DNA of 64,000 bases from Polaromonas sp. JS666. Lineage in GTDB: Bacteria; Pseudomonadota; Gammaproteobacteria; Burkholderiales; Burkholderiaceae_C. The notes under the pieces are model-generated. The model made no database searches. It had not been told where the DNA came from and saw only the letters and a program-made list of their open reading frames with translations. This document shows positions 28,456 to 37,192 of the stretch, in pieces. Both the position numbers and the translations under genes were made by a program. The DNA lies in contig NZ_FNHX01000003.1 in the NCBI RefSeq assembly GCF_900103405.1, positions 124,001-188,000 on the forward strand. Reading direction: 5' to 3'. The stretch's first letter is position 1. The number at the start of each line of letters is the position of its first letter.

Positions 28456-29198
28456 ACCAGCTCGACCTGAAAGGTCGGCACGCGGTGATCACGGGCGGCG
28501 CGGTCGGCCTGGGTTTTGCGATTGCGCAGCGCATGCTGGCTTCGGGCGGCACCGTCACCTTGTGGGATATCAAGCCCGAGGCGCTGGAGAAAGCGAAGTC
28601 CGCCCTGGGCGCAGGCGTGCACACCGTGGCGGTTGACGTCGGCAGCCATGCCAGCGTGGTGGAGGCGGTCAAACAGACGCTTGCCCACAATCCGGTGATA
28701 GACGCGCTGGTCAACTCGGCCGGCATCACCGGCCCCAACGTCAAACTCTGGGACTACCCGCCCGAGCAGTGGATGCAGGTGCAGCAGGTCAACCTCAACG
28801 GCCTGTTCTTTTGCTGCCGCGAAGTCGTGCCGCGCATGCGCGCGCGCAACTACGGGCGCATCGTCAACATCGCCTCGGTCGCCGGCAAGGAGGGCAACCC
28901 CAACGCCAGCGCCTACAGCGCCAGCAAGGCGGCGGTGATCGCGCTGACAAAATCGCTGGGCAAGGAACTCGCCGACACCGGCGTGCGCGTCAACTGCGTG
29001 ACGCCGGCCGCGGTGAAAACCCCGATTTTTGAGCAAATGACGCCCGAGTTCATCCAGTTCATGCTCTCCAAAATCCCCATGGGCCGCTTCGGCACGCCCG
29101 ATGAGGTGGCGGCCATGGTCAGCTGGCTGTGCACCGAAGATTGTTCTTTTTCGACCGGTGCGGTGTTCGACCTTTCGGGCGGCCGCTCCACTTACTGA
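28452..29198 (+). CDS. SDR-family oxidoreductase
   Basis: 248 aa. TGGAVGLGFAIA nucleotide motif, DIKPEAL with Asp after strand two (NAD preference), NSAG, NIASVAG and YSASK; complete classical SDR. Its start overlaps the previous stop (ATGA), so the two SDRs are co-translated. Similar to 3-oxoacyl-ACP-reductase-like sugar dehydrogenases; one possible role is oxidation of a sugar or sugar acid feeding the hydrolase encoded 28 bp downstream. Confidence 0.87.
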   Translation: MNQLDLKGRHAVITGGAVGLGFAIAQRMLASGGTVTLWDIKPEALEKAKSALGAGVHTVAVDVGSHASVVEAVKQTLAHNPVIDALVNSAGITGPNVKLWDYPPEQWMQVQQVNLNGLFFCCREVVPRMRARNYGRIVNIASVAGKEGNPNASAYSASKAAVIALTKSLGKELADTGVRVNCVTPAAVKTPIFEQMTPEFIQFMLSKIPMGRFGTPDEVAAMVSWLCTEDCSFSTGAVFDLSGGRSTY

Positions 29199-29226
29199 TT
29201 TCACCGATTCACCAAAAAGGAAAACC

Positions 29227-30081
29227 ATGAAACTCGTTCGTTATGGCAACCCCGGCAAGGAAAAACCCGGCCTTATCGATGCCAATGGCAAGCTGCGCGA
29301 CCTCAGCAGCGTCATCAAGGACATAGGTCCCGACCAGCTCGGCGACGCCGCGCTGGCCAAGCTGGCCAAGCTCAAGACCGACAAGCTGCCGCTGGTCAAG
29401 GGCTCGCCGCGCTACGGCAGCCCCGTCACCGGCACGCGCAAATTCATCGCCATCGGCCTGAACTACGCCGACCATGCCGCCGAATCCGGCTTGCCGATTC
29501 CGGCCGAGCCCGTCGTCTTCATGAAGGCCACCAGCTGCATCCAGGGCCCCAACGACCCCATCATGCTGCCCAAGAACTCGGTCAAGACCGACTGGGAAGT
29601 CGAGCTCGGCGTGATCATCGGCAAGCAGGCCCGCTATGTCTCGCAAAAAGAGGCGCTCAACCACGTGGCCGGCTACTGCACCATCAACGACGTCAGCGAA
29701 CGCGAATTCCAGATCGAGCGCGGCGGCACCTGGGACAAGGGCAAGGGCTGCGACACCTTCGGCCCCCTGGGCCCCTGGCTGGTCACGCGCGACGAAGTGC
29801 CGAATCCGCAAAAACTGTCCATGTGGCTGGAAGTCAACGGCAAGCGTGTGCAGAACGGCAGCACCAAAACCATGATCTTCAGCGTCGCCAAGATCATCAG
29901 CTACGTGAGCCAGTTCATGACCCTGGAACCCGGCGACGTGATCACCACCGGCACGCCGCCCGGCGTGGGCCTGGGCATGAAGCCGCCGGTGTTCCTGAAA
30001 AAGGGCGACACGATGTCGCTGGGCATTGAAGGCCTGGGTGAGCAGCACCAGACCGTCGTGCCCTTCAAACTCAAGAAGTAG
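29227..30081 (+). CDS. Fumarylacetoacetate hydrolase family (diketo-deoxy-acid hydrolase-like)
   Basis: 284 aa. FAH-fold C-C bond hydrolase: GLNYADHAAESG, the metal-binding DWEVELGVIIG, NDVSERE, and GTPPGVGLGM. The short N-terminal domain (about 60 residues) and overall length match 2,4-diketo-3-deoxy-L-fuconate/L-rhamnonate hydrolases, which release pyruvate and lactate. The start at 29227 has an AAGG about 8 bp upstream; the longer open frame belongs to the preceding gene's shadow. It closes the operon and is followed by a C5/G8 hairpin and an intergenic repeat. Confidence 0.88.
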   Translation: MKLVRYGNPGKEKPGLIDANGKLRDLSSVIKDIGPDQLGDAALAKLAKLKTDKLPLVKGSPRYGSPVTGTRKFIAIGLNYADHAAESGLPIPAEPVVFMKATSCIQGPNDPIMLPKNSVKTDWEVELGVIIGKQARYVSQKEALNHVAGYCTINDVSEREFQIERGGTWDKGKGCDTFGPLGPWLVTRDEVPNPQKLSMWLEVNGKRVQNGSTKTMIFSVAKIISYVSQFMTLEPGDVITTGTPPGVGLGMKPPVFLKKGDTMSLGIEGLGEQHQTVVPFKLKK

Positions 30082-30083
30082 AA

Positions 30084-30101
30084 CCCCCACGCTGGGGGGG
30101 G
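30084..30101 (+). terminator. GC hairpin after the FAH-family gene
   Basis: CCCCC and a run of eight G (30094-30101) face each other across a short loop 3 bp after the stop codon. No T tract follows. Possible terminator or 3' barrier. Confidence 0.35.
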
Positions 30102-30111
30102 TACTTCACCA

Positions 30112-30205
30112 GTGGGGGCCACGGAACCGGCTTTGCCGGGCCGCAGGCGCCCGCCCCTGGAAGGGGGGAACGGGCTACACGCAGTGAGCCCGGACGGGGG
30201 TTTAC
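30112..30205. repeat. Third copy of the intergenic hairpin repeat
   Basis: Begins GTGGGGGCCACGGAACCGG and shares with the second unit at 11363-11455 the order: GGCTTTGCC hairpin, GGCGCCCG, CCCCTGGAAGGGG, an ACACG-AGTG stem and a GGGGGT end. Located between the sugar-acid operon and the beta-oxidation operon. Confidence 0.7.
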
Positions 30206-30279
30206 CCTATTCGCGGTTAGAGCTGGGTCCCTATAAACAGGTACCCAACAACCCCGGCTTGCCCATGGTCATCAAAGTG

Positions 30280-30308
30280 TTGCAAAATAGAACGACCGTT
30301 CGTTTTAT
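30280..30308 (+). promoter_or_regulatory. tetR promoter with embedded operator
   Basis: TTGCAA (30280-30285) and TTTTAT (30303-30308) are 17 bp apart and could be -35 and -10. Within the spacer and overlapping the -10 lies the perfect inverted repeat AACGA-CCGT-TCGTT (30291-30304), typical of TetR-family operators. Repressor bound here would block RNA polymerase, so autorepression is expected. Transcription would begin only about 7 nt before the ATG. Confidence 0.6.
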
Positions 30309-30321
30309 TTTGTAGCACCTC

Positions 30322-31056
30322 ATGCCCGTCACAGAACTTCCCGCCAAAGCCTCCCGCGCCCCCGCTCCGGGCAGCGCCGTGGCCAAAAGCCAGCAAAAAG
30401 GCCAGCAGACCAAGGCGGCCATCGTGGATGCGGCCCTGGGCCTGGCCACGCAGATCGGGCTGGAGGGCCTGAGCATAGGCGCGCTGGCCGAGGTCATGCG
30501 CATGAGCAAGTCCGGCGTGTTCGCCCATTTCGGCTCGCGCGAGGAACTGCAGATCTCGGTGATCCGCGAATACCACGTGCGTTTCGAAGAAGAAGTCTTC
30601 TTCCCGGCTCTGCAGCAGCCGCGCGGCCTGCCGCGCCTGGCGGCACTGTTCCACAACTGGATGAAGCGCACCTCGCTGGAAATTGATTCAGGCTGCCTTT
30701 ACATCAGCGGCGCCGTCGAGTTTGACGACAGGCCGGGCCCGGTGCGCGACGCGCTGGCGGGCTCGGTGCGCACCTGGCTGGCGGCCATGTACCGCGCGGT
30801 GGTGCAGGCCAAGGAAGCCGGCCACCTGCGGCCCGATGCCGATGAGCACCAGATGGCGTTTGAAATCCACGGCCTGATCCTGGCGCTGCACTACGAGGCC
30901 CGCTTCCTGAAAACGCCGGGTTCCATGGACCGCGCCAACACGGGCTTTGCCAACATCCTGGCGCGCTATGGCGACGCCACGGCCGCTTCTTCCACCCCTT
31001 CTACCGCTTCGCCCAAAAAAGCTTCGGGCAAAGCCTCCCCTTCCAAACCGGTTTAA
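30322..31056 (+). CDS. TetR-family regulator of the beta-oxidation operon
   Basis: 244 aa. Helix-turn-helix at about residues 48-90 (LSIGALAEVMRMSKSGVFAHFG) after a flexible Ala/Lys-rich start, shown here only as key residues LAEVMRMSKSG; C-terminal ligand domain containing DSGCLYISGAVEFDDRPG. A Ser/Pro/Lys-rich tail of about 25 residues ends the protein. It precedes the acyl-CoA dehydrogenase gene by 20 bp on the same strand, so it is probably transcribed with the operon it controls. The ligand is likely an acyl-CoA, by analogy with FadR-type TetR regulators. Confidence 0.88.
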   Translation: MPVTELPAKASRAPAPGSAVAKSQQKGQQTKAAIVDAALGLATQIGLEGLSIGALAEVMRMSKSGVFAHFGSREELQISVIREYHVRFEEEVFFPALQQPRGLPRLAALFHNWMKRTSLEIDSGCLYISGAVEFDDRPGPVRDALAGSVRTWLAAMYRAVVQAKEAGHLRPDADEHQMAFEIHGLILALHYEARFLKTPGSMDRANTGFANILARYGDATAASSTPSTASPKKASGKASPSKPV

Positions 31057-31076
31057 CGCTAAAGGACCTACCGACC

Positions 31077-32873
31077 ATGCCCCAGTACAACCCACCCTTG
31101 CGCGACATGCAGTTCGTCATGCACGAAGTGCTCAAGGTCACCGATGAATTCAAGGCCATCCCCAAGCATGCGGAGGTCGATGCGGACACCATCAACGCGG
31201 TGCTCGAGGAAGCCGGCAAGTTCGCCGCCGAAGTGACCTTCCCGCTGAACATCAGCGGCGACGAAGAGGGCTGCAAGCTCGACAAGACCACCCACGAAGT
31301 CACGCCGCCCAAGGGCTTCAAGGAAGCCTATGCCAAGTACGTTGAAGGCGGCTGGGCCGCGCTGAGCTGCGACCCGGAATACGGCGGCCAGGGCCTGCCT
31401 TTTGTGGTGAACCAGTGTTTGTACGAAATGCTGAATTCGGCCAACCAGGCCTGGACCATGTACCCGGGCCTGTCGCACGGCGCCTACGAGGCCCTGCATG
31501 CCCACGGCACCGACGAACAGAAAAAGCTTTACCTGCCCAAGCTGACCAGCGGCGAATGGACAGGCACCATGTGCCTGACCGAGCCGCACTGCGGCACCGA
31601 CCTGGGCCTCTTGCGCACCAAGGCTGAGCCGCAGCCTGACGGCACCTACCGCCTGACCGGCAACAAGATCTTCATCAGCGCCGGTGAACACGACATGGCC
31701 GCCAACATCGTGCACCTGGTGCTGGCCCGCCTGCCGGACGCGCCTCAGGGCAGCAAGGGCATCAGCCTGTTCGCCGTGCCCAAGTTCAACATCGGCAAGG
31801 ACGGCGCCATCGGTTCGCGCAATGACATCTACTGCGGTGGCCTGGAGCACAAGATGGGCATACACGGCAACGCCACCGCGCAGATGGTGCTCGAAGGCGC
31901 CGTCGGCACCATGGTGGGCGCGCCCAACAAGGGCCTGGCCGCGATGTTCGTGATGATGAACGCCGCCCGCCTGGGCGTGGGCAACCAGTCGCTGGGCCTG
32001 ACCGAAGTGGCTTACCAGAACGCGCTGGCCTACGCCAAGGACCGCATCCAGATGCGTTCGCTGTCCGGCGTCAAGGCCAAAGACAAGCCGGCCGACCCCA
32101 TCATCGTGCACCCCGACGTGCGCAAGATGCTGCTGACCGCCAAGGCTTATGCCGAAGGCGGCCGGGCCCTGGCGATCTACTGCACGCTGCTGCTCGACAA
32201 GGAACTGAACCACCCCGACGAGAAAGTGCGCAAGGATTCCGGCGAGATCGTCGCCCTGCTCACGCCCATCGTGAAGGCCTTCCTGACCGACAACGGCCAC
32301 ATTGCCACCAACGCCTGCATGCAGGTCTTCGGCGGCCACGGCTTCATCAAGGAATGGGGCATGGAGCAGTTCGTGCGCGACAACCGCATCAACATGATTT
32401 ATGAAGGCACCAACACCATCCAGTCGCTGGACCTGCTGGGCCGCAAGATCCTGGGCAACAACGGCGCCACGCTGAAGAAGTTCGGCAAGGTGATCGCCGC
32501 GCTGATCGCCGAGGAAGGCGTCAACGAGAAGATGGCCGAGTTCATCAACCCGCTGGCCTACCTGGCCGACCAGATGACCAAGTTCACCACCGAGCTGGGC
32601 TTCAAGGGCTTCCAGAACCCTGACGAAGTGGGCGCCGCCGCCGTCGACTACCTGCGCGTGGCCGGCCATCTGGTGTTCGGCTACTTCTGGGCGCTGATGG
32701 CGCAGACCGCGCTGCGTGAAATCGCCGCCGGCAACACCGACAAGTTCTACGTGGCCAAGCTGCAGACCGCGCGGTTTTACTTCGCCAAGCTGTTCCCCGA
32801 GACCGCGACGCTGATGCGCACCGCGCGCGCCGGCAGCAAGTCGCTGATGGAAACCGACGAAGCGCTGGCTTGA
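31077..32873 (+). CDS. Acyl-CoA dehydrogenase (long form, FadE/DmdC-like)
   Basis: 598 aa, FAD-dependent, first step of beta-oxidation (acyl-CoA to trans-2-enoyl-CoA). CLTEPHCGTDLG and GNKIFISAGEHD contact FAD and substrate; the catalytic base is the Glu of MIYEGTNTIQ. It carries the extra C-terminal domain of the 590-600 aa group, which includes 3-methylmercaptopropionyl-CoA and long-chain enzymes. First enzyme gene of the operon, followed 29 bp later by a DUF2147 gene. Confidence 0.93.
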   Translation: MPQYNPPLRDMQFVMHEVLKVTDEFKAIPKHAEVDADTINAVLEEAGKFAAEVTFPLNISGDEEGCKLDKTTHEVTPPKGFKEAYAKYVEGGWAALSCDPEYGGQGLPFVVNQCLYEMLNSANQAWTMYPGLSHGAYEALHAHGTDEQKKLYLPKLTSGEWTGTMCLTEPHCGTDLGLLRTKAEPQPDGTYRLTGNKIFISAGEHDMAANIVHLVLARLPDAPQGSKGISLFAVPKFNIGKDGAIGSRNDIYCGGLEHKMGIHGNATAQMVLEGAVGTMVGAPNKGLAAMFVMMNAARLGVGNQSLGLTEVAYQNALAYAKDRIQMRSLSGVKAKDKPADPIIVHPDVRKMLLTAKAYAEGGRALAIYCTLLLDKELNHPDEKVRKDSGEIVALLTPIVKAFLTDNGHIATNACMQVFGGHGFIKEWGMEQFVRDNRINMIYEGTNTIQSLDLLGRKILGNNGATLKKFGKVIAALIAEEGVNEKMAEFINPLAYLADQMTKFTTELGFKGFQNPDEVGAAAVDYLRVAGHLVFGYFWALMAQTALREIAAGNTDKFYVAKLQTARFYFAKLFPETATLMRTARAGSKSLMETDEALA

Positions 32874-32902
32874 ATCTCTTGAACAGATCGACGGGAGAGA
32901 CC

Positions 32903-33337
32903 ATGAAAAGAAAATTGTTGATGATCGTTCTGGGCCTGATGGCCATCCCGGCCTTGGCCCAGAACACGCCAGTGGGTCTGTGGCGCGGCTTCGACGAAAA
33001 AACCGGTGATCCCAAATTCGAGGTCCGTATCGCTGAAGCCGGCGGTGTGCTGAACGGCAAAGTCGAAAAGCGCATGTCCCCCGGCGTCAAACCCGACGAC
33101 GTTTGCACCGAATGCACCGACGACCGCAAGGACAAGCCACGCCTGGGCCTGGAAATCATTCGCGGTGCCAAGAAGTCGCCCGACGGCGACGTCTGGGAGG
33201 GCGGCAAGATTCTCGATCCTGATAACGGCAAAAGCTACACCCTCAAGATGACACCTATTGAGGGTGGCAAGAAGATGGAAGTGCGCGGCTCCATCGGCCC
33301 TTTCGGCCGCACCCAGACCTGGACACGCCTGCAATGA
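32903..33337 (+). CDS. DUF2147 exported protein
   Basis: 144 aa. Signal peptide (KRKLLMIVLGLMAIPALAQ, cleaved after about residue 19). The mature part opens with the DUF2147 pattern TPVGLWRGFDEKTG and continues with beta-strand-rich sequence containing a CTEC pair. The GGGAGAGA ribosome binding site 2 bp before ATG 32903 fixes the start. Function of the family is unknown; some members seem linked to envelope lipid or stress. Its place inside a fatty-acid operon suggests a role in handling lipids at the envelope. Confidence 0.85.
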   Translation: MKRKLLMIVLGLMAIPALAQNTPVGLWRGFDEKTGDPKFEVRIAEAGGVLNGKVEKRMSPGVKPDDVCTECTDDRKDKPRLGLEIIRGAKKSPDGDVWEGGKILDPDNGKSYTLKMTPIEGGKKMEVRGSIGPFGRTQTWTRLQ

Positions 33338-33361
33338 ACTCCACGGAACTGAAGGCCTGCC

Positions 33362-34246
33362 ATGGGTGAAGCAATTTCTCGCTTGCGGTCCATGACTTTT
33401 GGCGATGCTGCAAGCACCCCGCCGGCCGCGCGCCGCTGGTATGGGCATTACCTGCTCAAGAAGCCGTTTTTCGGCCGCTTCATGAAACCCTGGCGCTGGC
33501 CCGCCGACGTGCCGCAGGAAGGCTGGGAGCGGGTGCGCATCACCAGCCGCAGCACCAGCCGGCTCGAGGCCATTGTGGCGCGCACGCCGCTGCCTCCGCG
33601 CGGCGTCGTGGTCTGCGCCCATCCCATGGGTTTTGCCTGCAAGGGTTTCTGGCTGCGCCACGGCCATGCCCAAGCGCTGCTCGATGCGGGCTTTCATGTG
33701 GTGGCTTTCGACTTCAACGGCTTTGGTGAAAGCCCGTCGACGAATTTTGATTTTCCGGGCGATGCGTTATCGGTGGGGCAGTGGGCGCGCGGCGCTTTTG
33801 CCGGCCTGCCGGTGCATGCGCTGACGGCCTCCTTCGGCGCGATCAACACGCTGAGCGCGATTGCCGAGGCGGATTTTCCTTACGACAAAGTGGTGGCTGA
33901 AGGCTGCCCGCCCACGCTGCCCGATTTCTGGAAAGCTTACCCCTTTGCCCATGCGGTGCTCAACATCAGCCGGCGCATCAGCCCGCAAGGCGAGCTGCAC
34001 CTGCGGCCCGTGCACCACCTGGCCAGGATGCGCGACGTGGACGTGTTGCTGATCCACAGCCGGGCCGACCGCTGGACCCCGGTGCATTTCGGCGATGCCC
34101 TGCAACAGGCCGCCTCGAGGCCCGAGCGCATCCAACGCGTGATCCTCGACAAGGCCGAGCACACCCACGGCATGCGTGACGAGCCGCAGCGCTACTGGAA
34201 CGCGGTGCTCGAATTTTTCAACCAGTCATCCCCAACAAGGTCTTAA
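33362..34246 (+). CDS. Alpha/beta hydrolase
   Basis: 294 aa. Central fold with AHPMGFACKG (oxyanion region), FDFNGFGES, nucleophile elbow TASFG, and late acid/His region (HSRADRWTP, KAEHTHG). The elbow lacks the usual first Gly of GxSxG (Ala here is preceded by Thr), as in some thioesterases and lipases. Lies between the DUF2147 gene and the multifunctional beta-oxidation gene, 2 bp before the latter. An acyl-ester or acyl-CoA substrate is plausible but not shown. Confidence 0.8.
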   Translation: MGEAISRLRSMTFGDAASTPPAARRWYGHYLLKKPFFGRFMKPWRWPADVPQEGWERVRITSRSTSRLEAIVARTPLPPRGVVVCAHPMGFACKGFWLRHGHAQALLDAGFHVVAFDFNGFGESPSTNFDFPGDALSVGQWARGAFAGLPVHALTASFGAINTLSAIAEADFPYDKVVAEGCPPTLPDFWKAYPFAHAVLNISRRISPQGELHLRPVHHLARMRDVDVLLIHSRADRWTPVHFGDALQQAASRPERIQRVILDKAEHTHGMRDEPQRYWNAVLEFFNQSSPTRS

Positions 34247-34248
34247 CC

Positions 34249-36663
34249 ATGTCACGATTTCAAGTCAAAAAAGTCGCCGTGCTCGGCGCCGGCGTCATGG
34301 GCGCGCAGATCGCCGCCCACCTGGTCAACGTCAAGGTGCCGGTGGTGCTGTTCGACCTGCCCGCCAAGGAAGGCCCCAAGAACGGCATCGTCATCAAGGC
34401 GATCGAAGGCCTCAAGAAACTCAAGCCGGCCCCGCTGGGCGTGCCCGAGGACGCGGCGCTGATCCAGCAGGCCAACTATGAAGAAAACATGGAGCTGCTG
34501 CGCGAATGCGACCTCGTCATCGAGGCGATTGCCGAGCGCATGGACTGGAAGACCGACCTGTACCACAAGATCGCCCCCTTCATCGCCGACGGTGCCATCG
34601 TGGCCAGCAATACCTCGGGCCTGTCCATCACCAAGCTCAGCGAGGCTTTGCCTGAATCCATCAAGCCGCGTTTTTGCGGCATCCATTTCTTCAACCCGCC
34701 GCGCTACATGACGCTGGTGGAATTGATCAACACGCCGACCACCGAACCCAAGGTGCTGGACGACCTGGAAGCCTTTGTCACCAGCGCGCTCGGCAAGGGC
34801 GTGATACGCGCCCACGACACGCCCAACTTCATCGCCAACCGCGTGGGCATTGCCAGCATGCTGGCCACCATCAAGGAAGCCGAAGCCTTCAAGCTCACCT
34901 ATGACGTGGTCGACGACCTGACCGGCAAGAAGCTGGGTCGCGCGAGCTCGGGTACCTTCCGTACCGCCGACGTGGTGGGCCTGGACACCATGGCCCACGT
35001 CATCAAGACGCTGCAGGACAACCTGGGCCCCGGCAAGGTGGAAGACCCGTTCTCCGACATCTACGGCACGCCGCCCGTGCTGGCCAAGCTGCTGGAATCC
35101 AAAAGCCTGGGCCAGAAGACCGGCGCCGGTTTCTACAAAAAGCAGGGCCGCGACATCCTGCGCCTGGACCCGGAGAGCATGGAATACGTGCCGGCCGGCG
35201 CCAAGGCCAACGAGGTTGTGGGCCGCATGCTCAAAAAGCCCGCGGGCGAGCGTCTGAAGCTGTTGCGCGAAGCCGAGGGCGCCGAAGCGCGTTTCCTCTG
35301 GGCCATTTTGCGCGACCAGTTCCACTACGCCGCCGTGCACCTCGAAAGCATTGCCGAAACCGCGCGCGACATCGACTTCGCGATGCGCTGGGGCTTTGGC
35401 TCCAAGCAGGGCCCGTTTGAGCTCTGGCAGCAGGCCGGCTGGAAGCAGGTCGCCACCTGGATCCAGGAAGACATTGACGCCGGCAAGGCGCTGTCCAAGG
35501 CGCCGCTGCCCGAGTGGGTGTTCAAGGGCCCGGTGGCCGAGGCCGGTGGCGTGCACACGCCAGAAGGCTCGTGGAGCGCCTCGGCCAAAAAATTCGTCCC
35601 GCGCCGCAAGCTGCCGGTGTACGAGCGCCAGTTCTTCCCCGAGGACGTGCTGGGTTCGAAGGCGCCCGCGTTCGAAACCGCCGGCACCACCTTGCATGAG
35701 GGCGACGCGATACGCCTCTGGACGCTGGACGGCGCGAACGCCGACGTGCTGATCGCCAGCATCAAGACCAAGATGCACGCCATCAGTCCCGACGTGGCCG
35801 AGGGCCTGGCCATGGGCGTGGACCTGGCCGAGAAAAGCTACAAGGGCATGGTCATCTGGTCCAACGACGAGATGTTCTCGGCCGGCGCCGACCTGCAGGC
35901 CATGCTGCCCGCCTTCATGATGGGCGGTGCCAAGGCCATCGAAGGGGCCGAGGCCGAGCTGCAGAACGTGATGCTCAAGCTGCGCTACGCGGCCGTGCCC
36001 GTGGTGTCGGCAATTCGCGGCATCGCGCTCGGCGGCGGCTGCGAAATGGCGGTGCATTCGGCCAAGCGTGTGGCCGCGATGGAAAGTTACATCGGCCTGG
36101 TCGAAGTCGGCGTGGGCCTGGTGCCCGGCGCCGGCGGCCTGGCTTACATCGCGCGCCGCGCGGCCGAAAACGCCAGCACCTCGACCAACAAGGACATCCT
36201 GCCCTTCCTGACCGAAGGTTTCACCGCCGCGGCCATGGCCAAGGTCGGCACCAGCGCGATTGAAAGCCGCAAGATCGGCTACTTGCTCGACAGCGATGTG
36301 ATCGTGCCGAACAAGGATGAATTACTGTTTGTCGCGCTCAATGAGGCGCGCGCGCTGTTCAACTCGGGCTACCGCGCGCCGCACAAGCGCCAGTTCCCCG
36401 TGGTGGGCCGCAACGGCCTGGCCACCATCAAGGGCCAGCTGGTCAATATGCGCGACGGGGGTTTTATCAGCGCCCATGACTTCCACATCGCCGGCCTGAT
36501 CGCGGGTGTGGTGTGCGGCGGCGACGTGGATGCCGGCACCTTGGTGACGGAAGAGTATTTGATGACCTTGGAGCGCAAGGCCTTCTGCTCGCTGCTCGAA
36601 CATCCCAAGACGCAAGAACGCATCATGGGAATGATGAGCACCGGAAAACCGGTTCGTAACTGA
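34249..36663 (+). CDS. 3-hydroxyacyl-CoA dehydrogenase / enoyl-CoA hydratase fusion
   Basis: 804 aa bifunctional beta-oxidation enzyme. Unlike E. coli FadB, the dehydrogenase comes first: GAGVMGAQIAAHL at residue 12, SNTSGLSITKL, HFFNPPRYM; the helical dehydrogenase C-domain follows to about residue 420. The crotonase domain is C-terminal (about 490-720), with FSAGADLQAML and IRGIALGGGCEMAVH forming the oxyanion hole and EVGVGLVPGAGG the catalytic region. This order is the usual one in betaproteobacteria. It overlaps the thioesterase gene by one base (TGATG). Confidence 0.94.
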   Translation: MSRFQVKKVAVLGAGVMGAQIAAHLVNVKVPVVLFDLPAKEGPKNGIVIKAIEGLKKLKPAPLGVPEDAALIQQANYEENMELLRECDLVIEAIAERMDWKTDLYHKIAPFIADGAIVASNTSGLSITKLSEALPESIKPRFCGIHFFNPPRYMTLVELINTPTTEPKVLDDLEAFVTSALGKGVIRAHDTPNFIANRVGIASMLATIKEAEAFKLTYDVVDDLTGKKLGRASSGTFRTADVVGLDTMAHVIKTLQDNLGPGKVEDPFSDIYGTPPVLAKLLESKSLGQKTGAGFYKKQGRDILRLDPESMEYVPAGAKANEVVGRMLKKPAGERLKLLREAEGAEARFLWAILRDQFHYAAVHLESIAETARDIDFAMRWGFGSKQGPFELWQQAGWKQVATWIQEDIDAGKALSKAPLPEWVFKGPVAEAGGVHTPEGSWSASAKKFVPRRKLPVYERQFFPEDVLGSKAPAFETAGTTLHEGDAIRLWTLDGANADVLIASIKTKMHAISPDVAEGLAMGVDLAEKSYKGMVIWSNDEMFSAGADLQAMLPAFMMGGAKAIEGAEAELQNVMLKLRYAAVPVVSAIRGIALGGGCEMAVHSAKRVAAMESYIGLVEVGVGLVPGAGGLAYIARRAAENASTSTNKDILPFLTEGFTAAAMAKVGTSAIESRKIGYLLDSDVIVPNKDELLFVALNEARALFNSGYRAPHKRQFPVVGRNGLATIKGQLVNMRDGGFISAHDFHIAGLIAGVVCGGDVDAGTLVTEEYLMTLERKAFCSLLEHPKTQERIMGMMSTGKPVRN

Positions 36664-37169
36664 TGAACGATTACTCACCCAACCGCCTGGCGCGGCAACT
36701 GCAGCGGCTCGATGAAGTGCCGGCTTTTGCGCGCCCCTGGTTTCGCAGCGTGGTGTTGCGCCGCGCTGTGCCGTTTACCGGCACCGCCGGCCTGGACTTC
36801 CTCGAAATGGGCACGGGCCGGGTCGAGATCGGCATCAGGAACGAGAAGAAGGTGCAAAACCACATAGGCGGCGTGCATGCCTCGGCCATGAACCTGCTGG
36901 CGGAAACCGCCACCGGCATGGTGGTGGGCATGAATGTGCGCGACGACTGCATCCCGCTGGCCAAGGAACTCAAGATGGCGTTCAAGAAGCGCGCCACCGG
37001 CGCCCTGCGCGCCGTGGCCACGCTGAGCGACGAACAGCGCGCGGCCATGCAGGCCAGCGACAAGGGTGAGGTCAATGTGCCTGTCACCGTGACCGATGAA
37101 GCCGGCGTGAACCCGGTCGAATGCGAATTTGTCTGGGCCTGGATTCCCTCCGGCCCACGGAAAAGTTAA
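36663..37169 (+). CDS. DUF4442 hotdog-fold thioesterase-like protein
   Basis: 168 aa. The single hotdog domain has QNHIGGVHASAMNLLAETATG spread over residues about 62-82, whose N..GG.H pattern and downstream acidic residue match PaaI/DUF4442 acyl-CoA thioesterases. Start overlaps the previous stop (TGATG) and the thiolase gene follows 23 bp later. It probably frees CoA from stalled intermediates during beta-oxidation. Confidence 0.82.
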   Translation: MNDYSPNRLARQLQRLDEVPAFARPWFRSVVLRRAVPFTGTAGLDFLEMGTGRVEIGIRNEKKVQNHIGGVHASAMNLLAETATGMVVGMNVRDDCIPLAKELKMAFKKRATGALRAVATLSDEQRAAMQASDKGEVNVPVTVTDEAGVNPVECEFVWAWIPSGPRKS

Positions 37170-37192
37170 CCGAGAAATTGAAGGAAACCATC

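Noticed and set aside
31068..32669. 533-codon open frame on the minus strand
   Set aside because: Antisense to the acyl-CoA dehydrogenase gene; shadow.
34252..36057. 601-codon open frame on the minus strand
   Set aside because: Antisense to the fused beta-oxidation enzyme; no recognisable domain.
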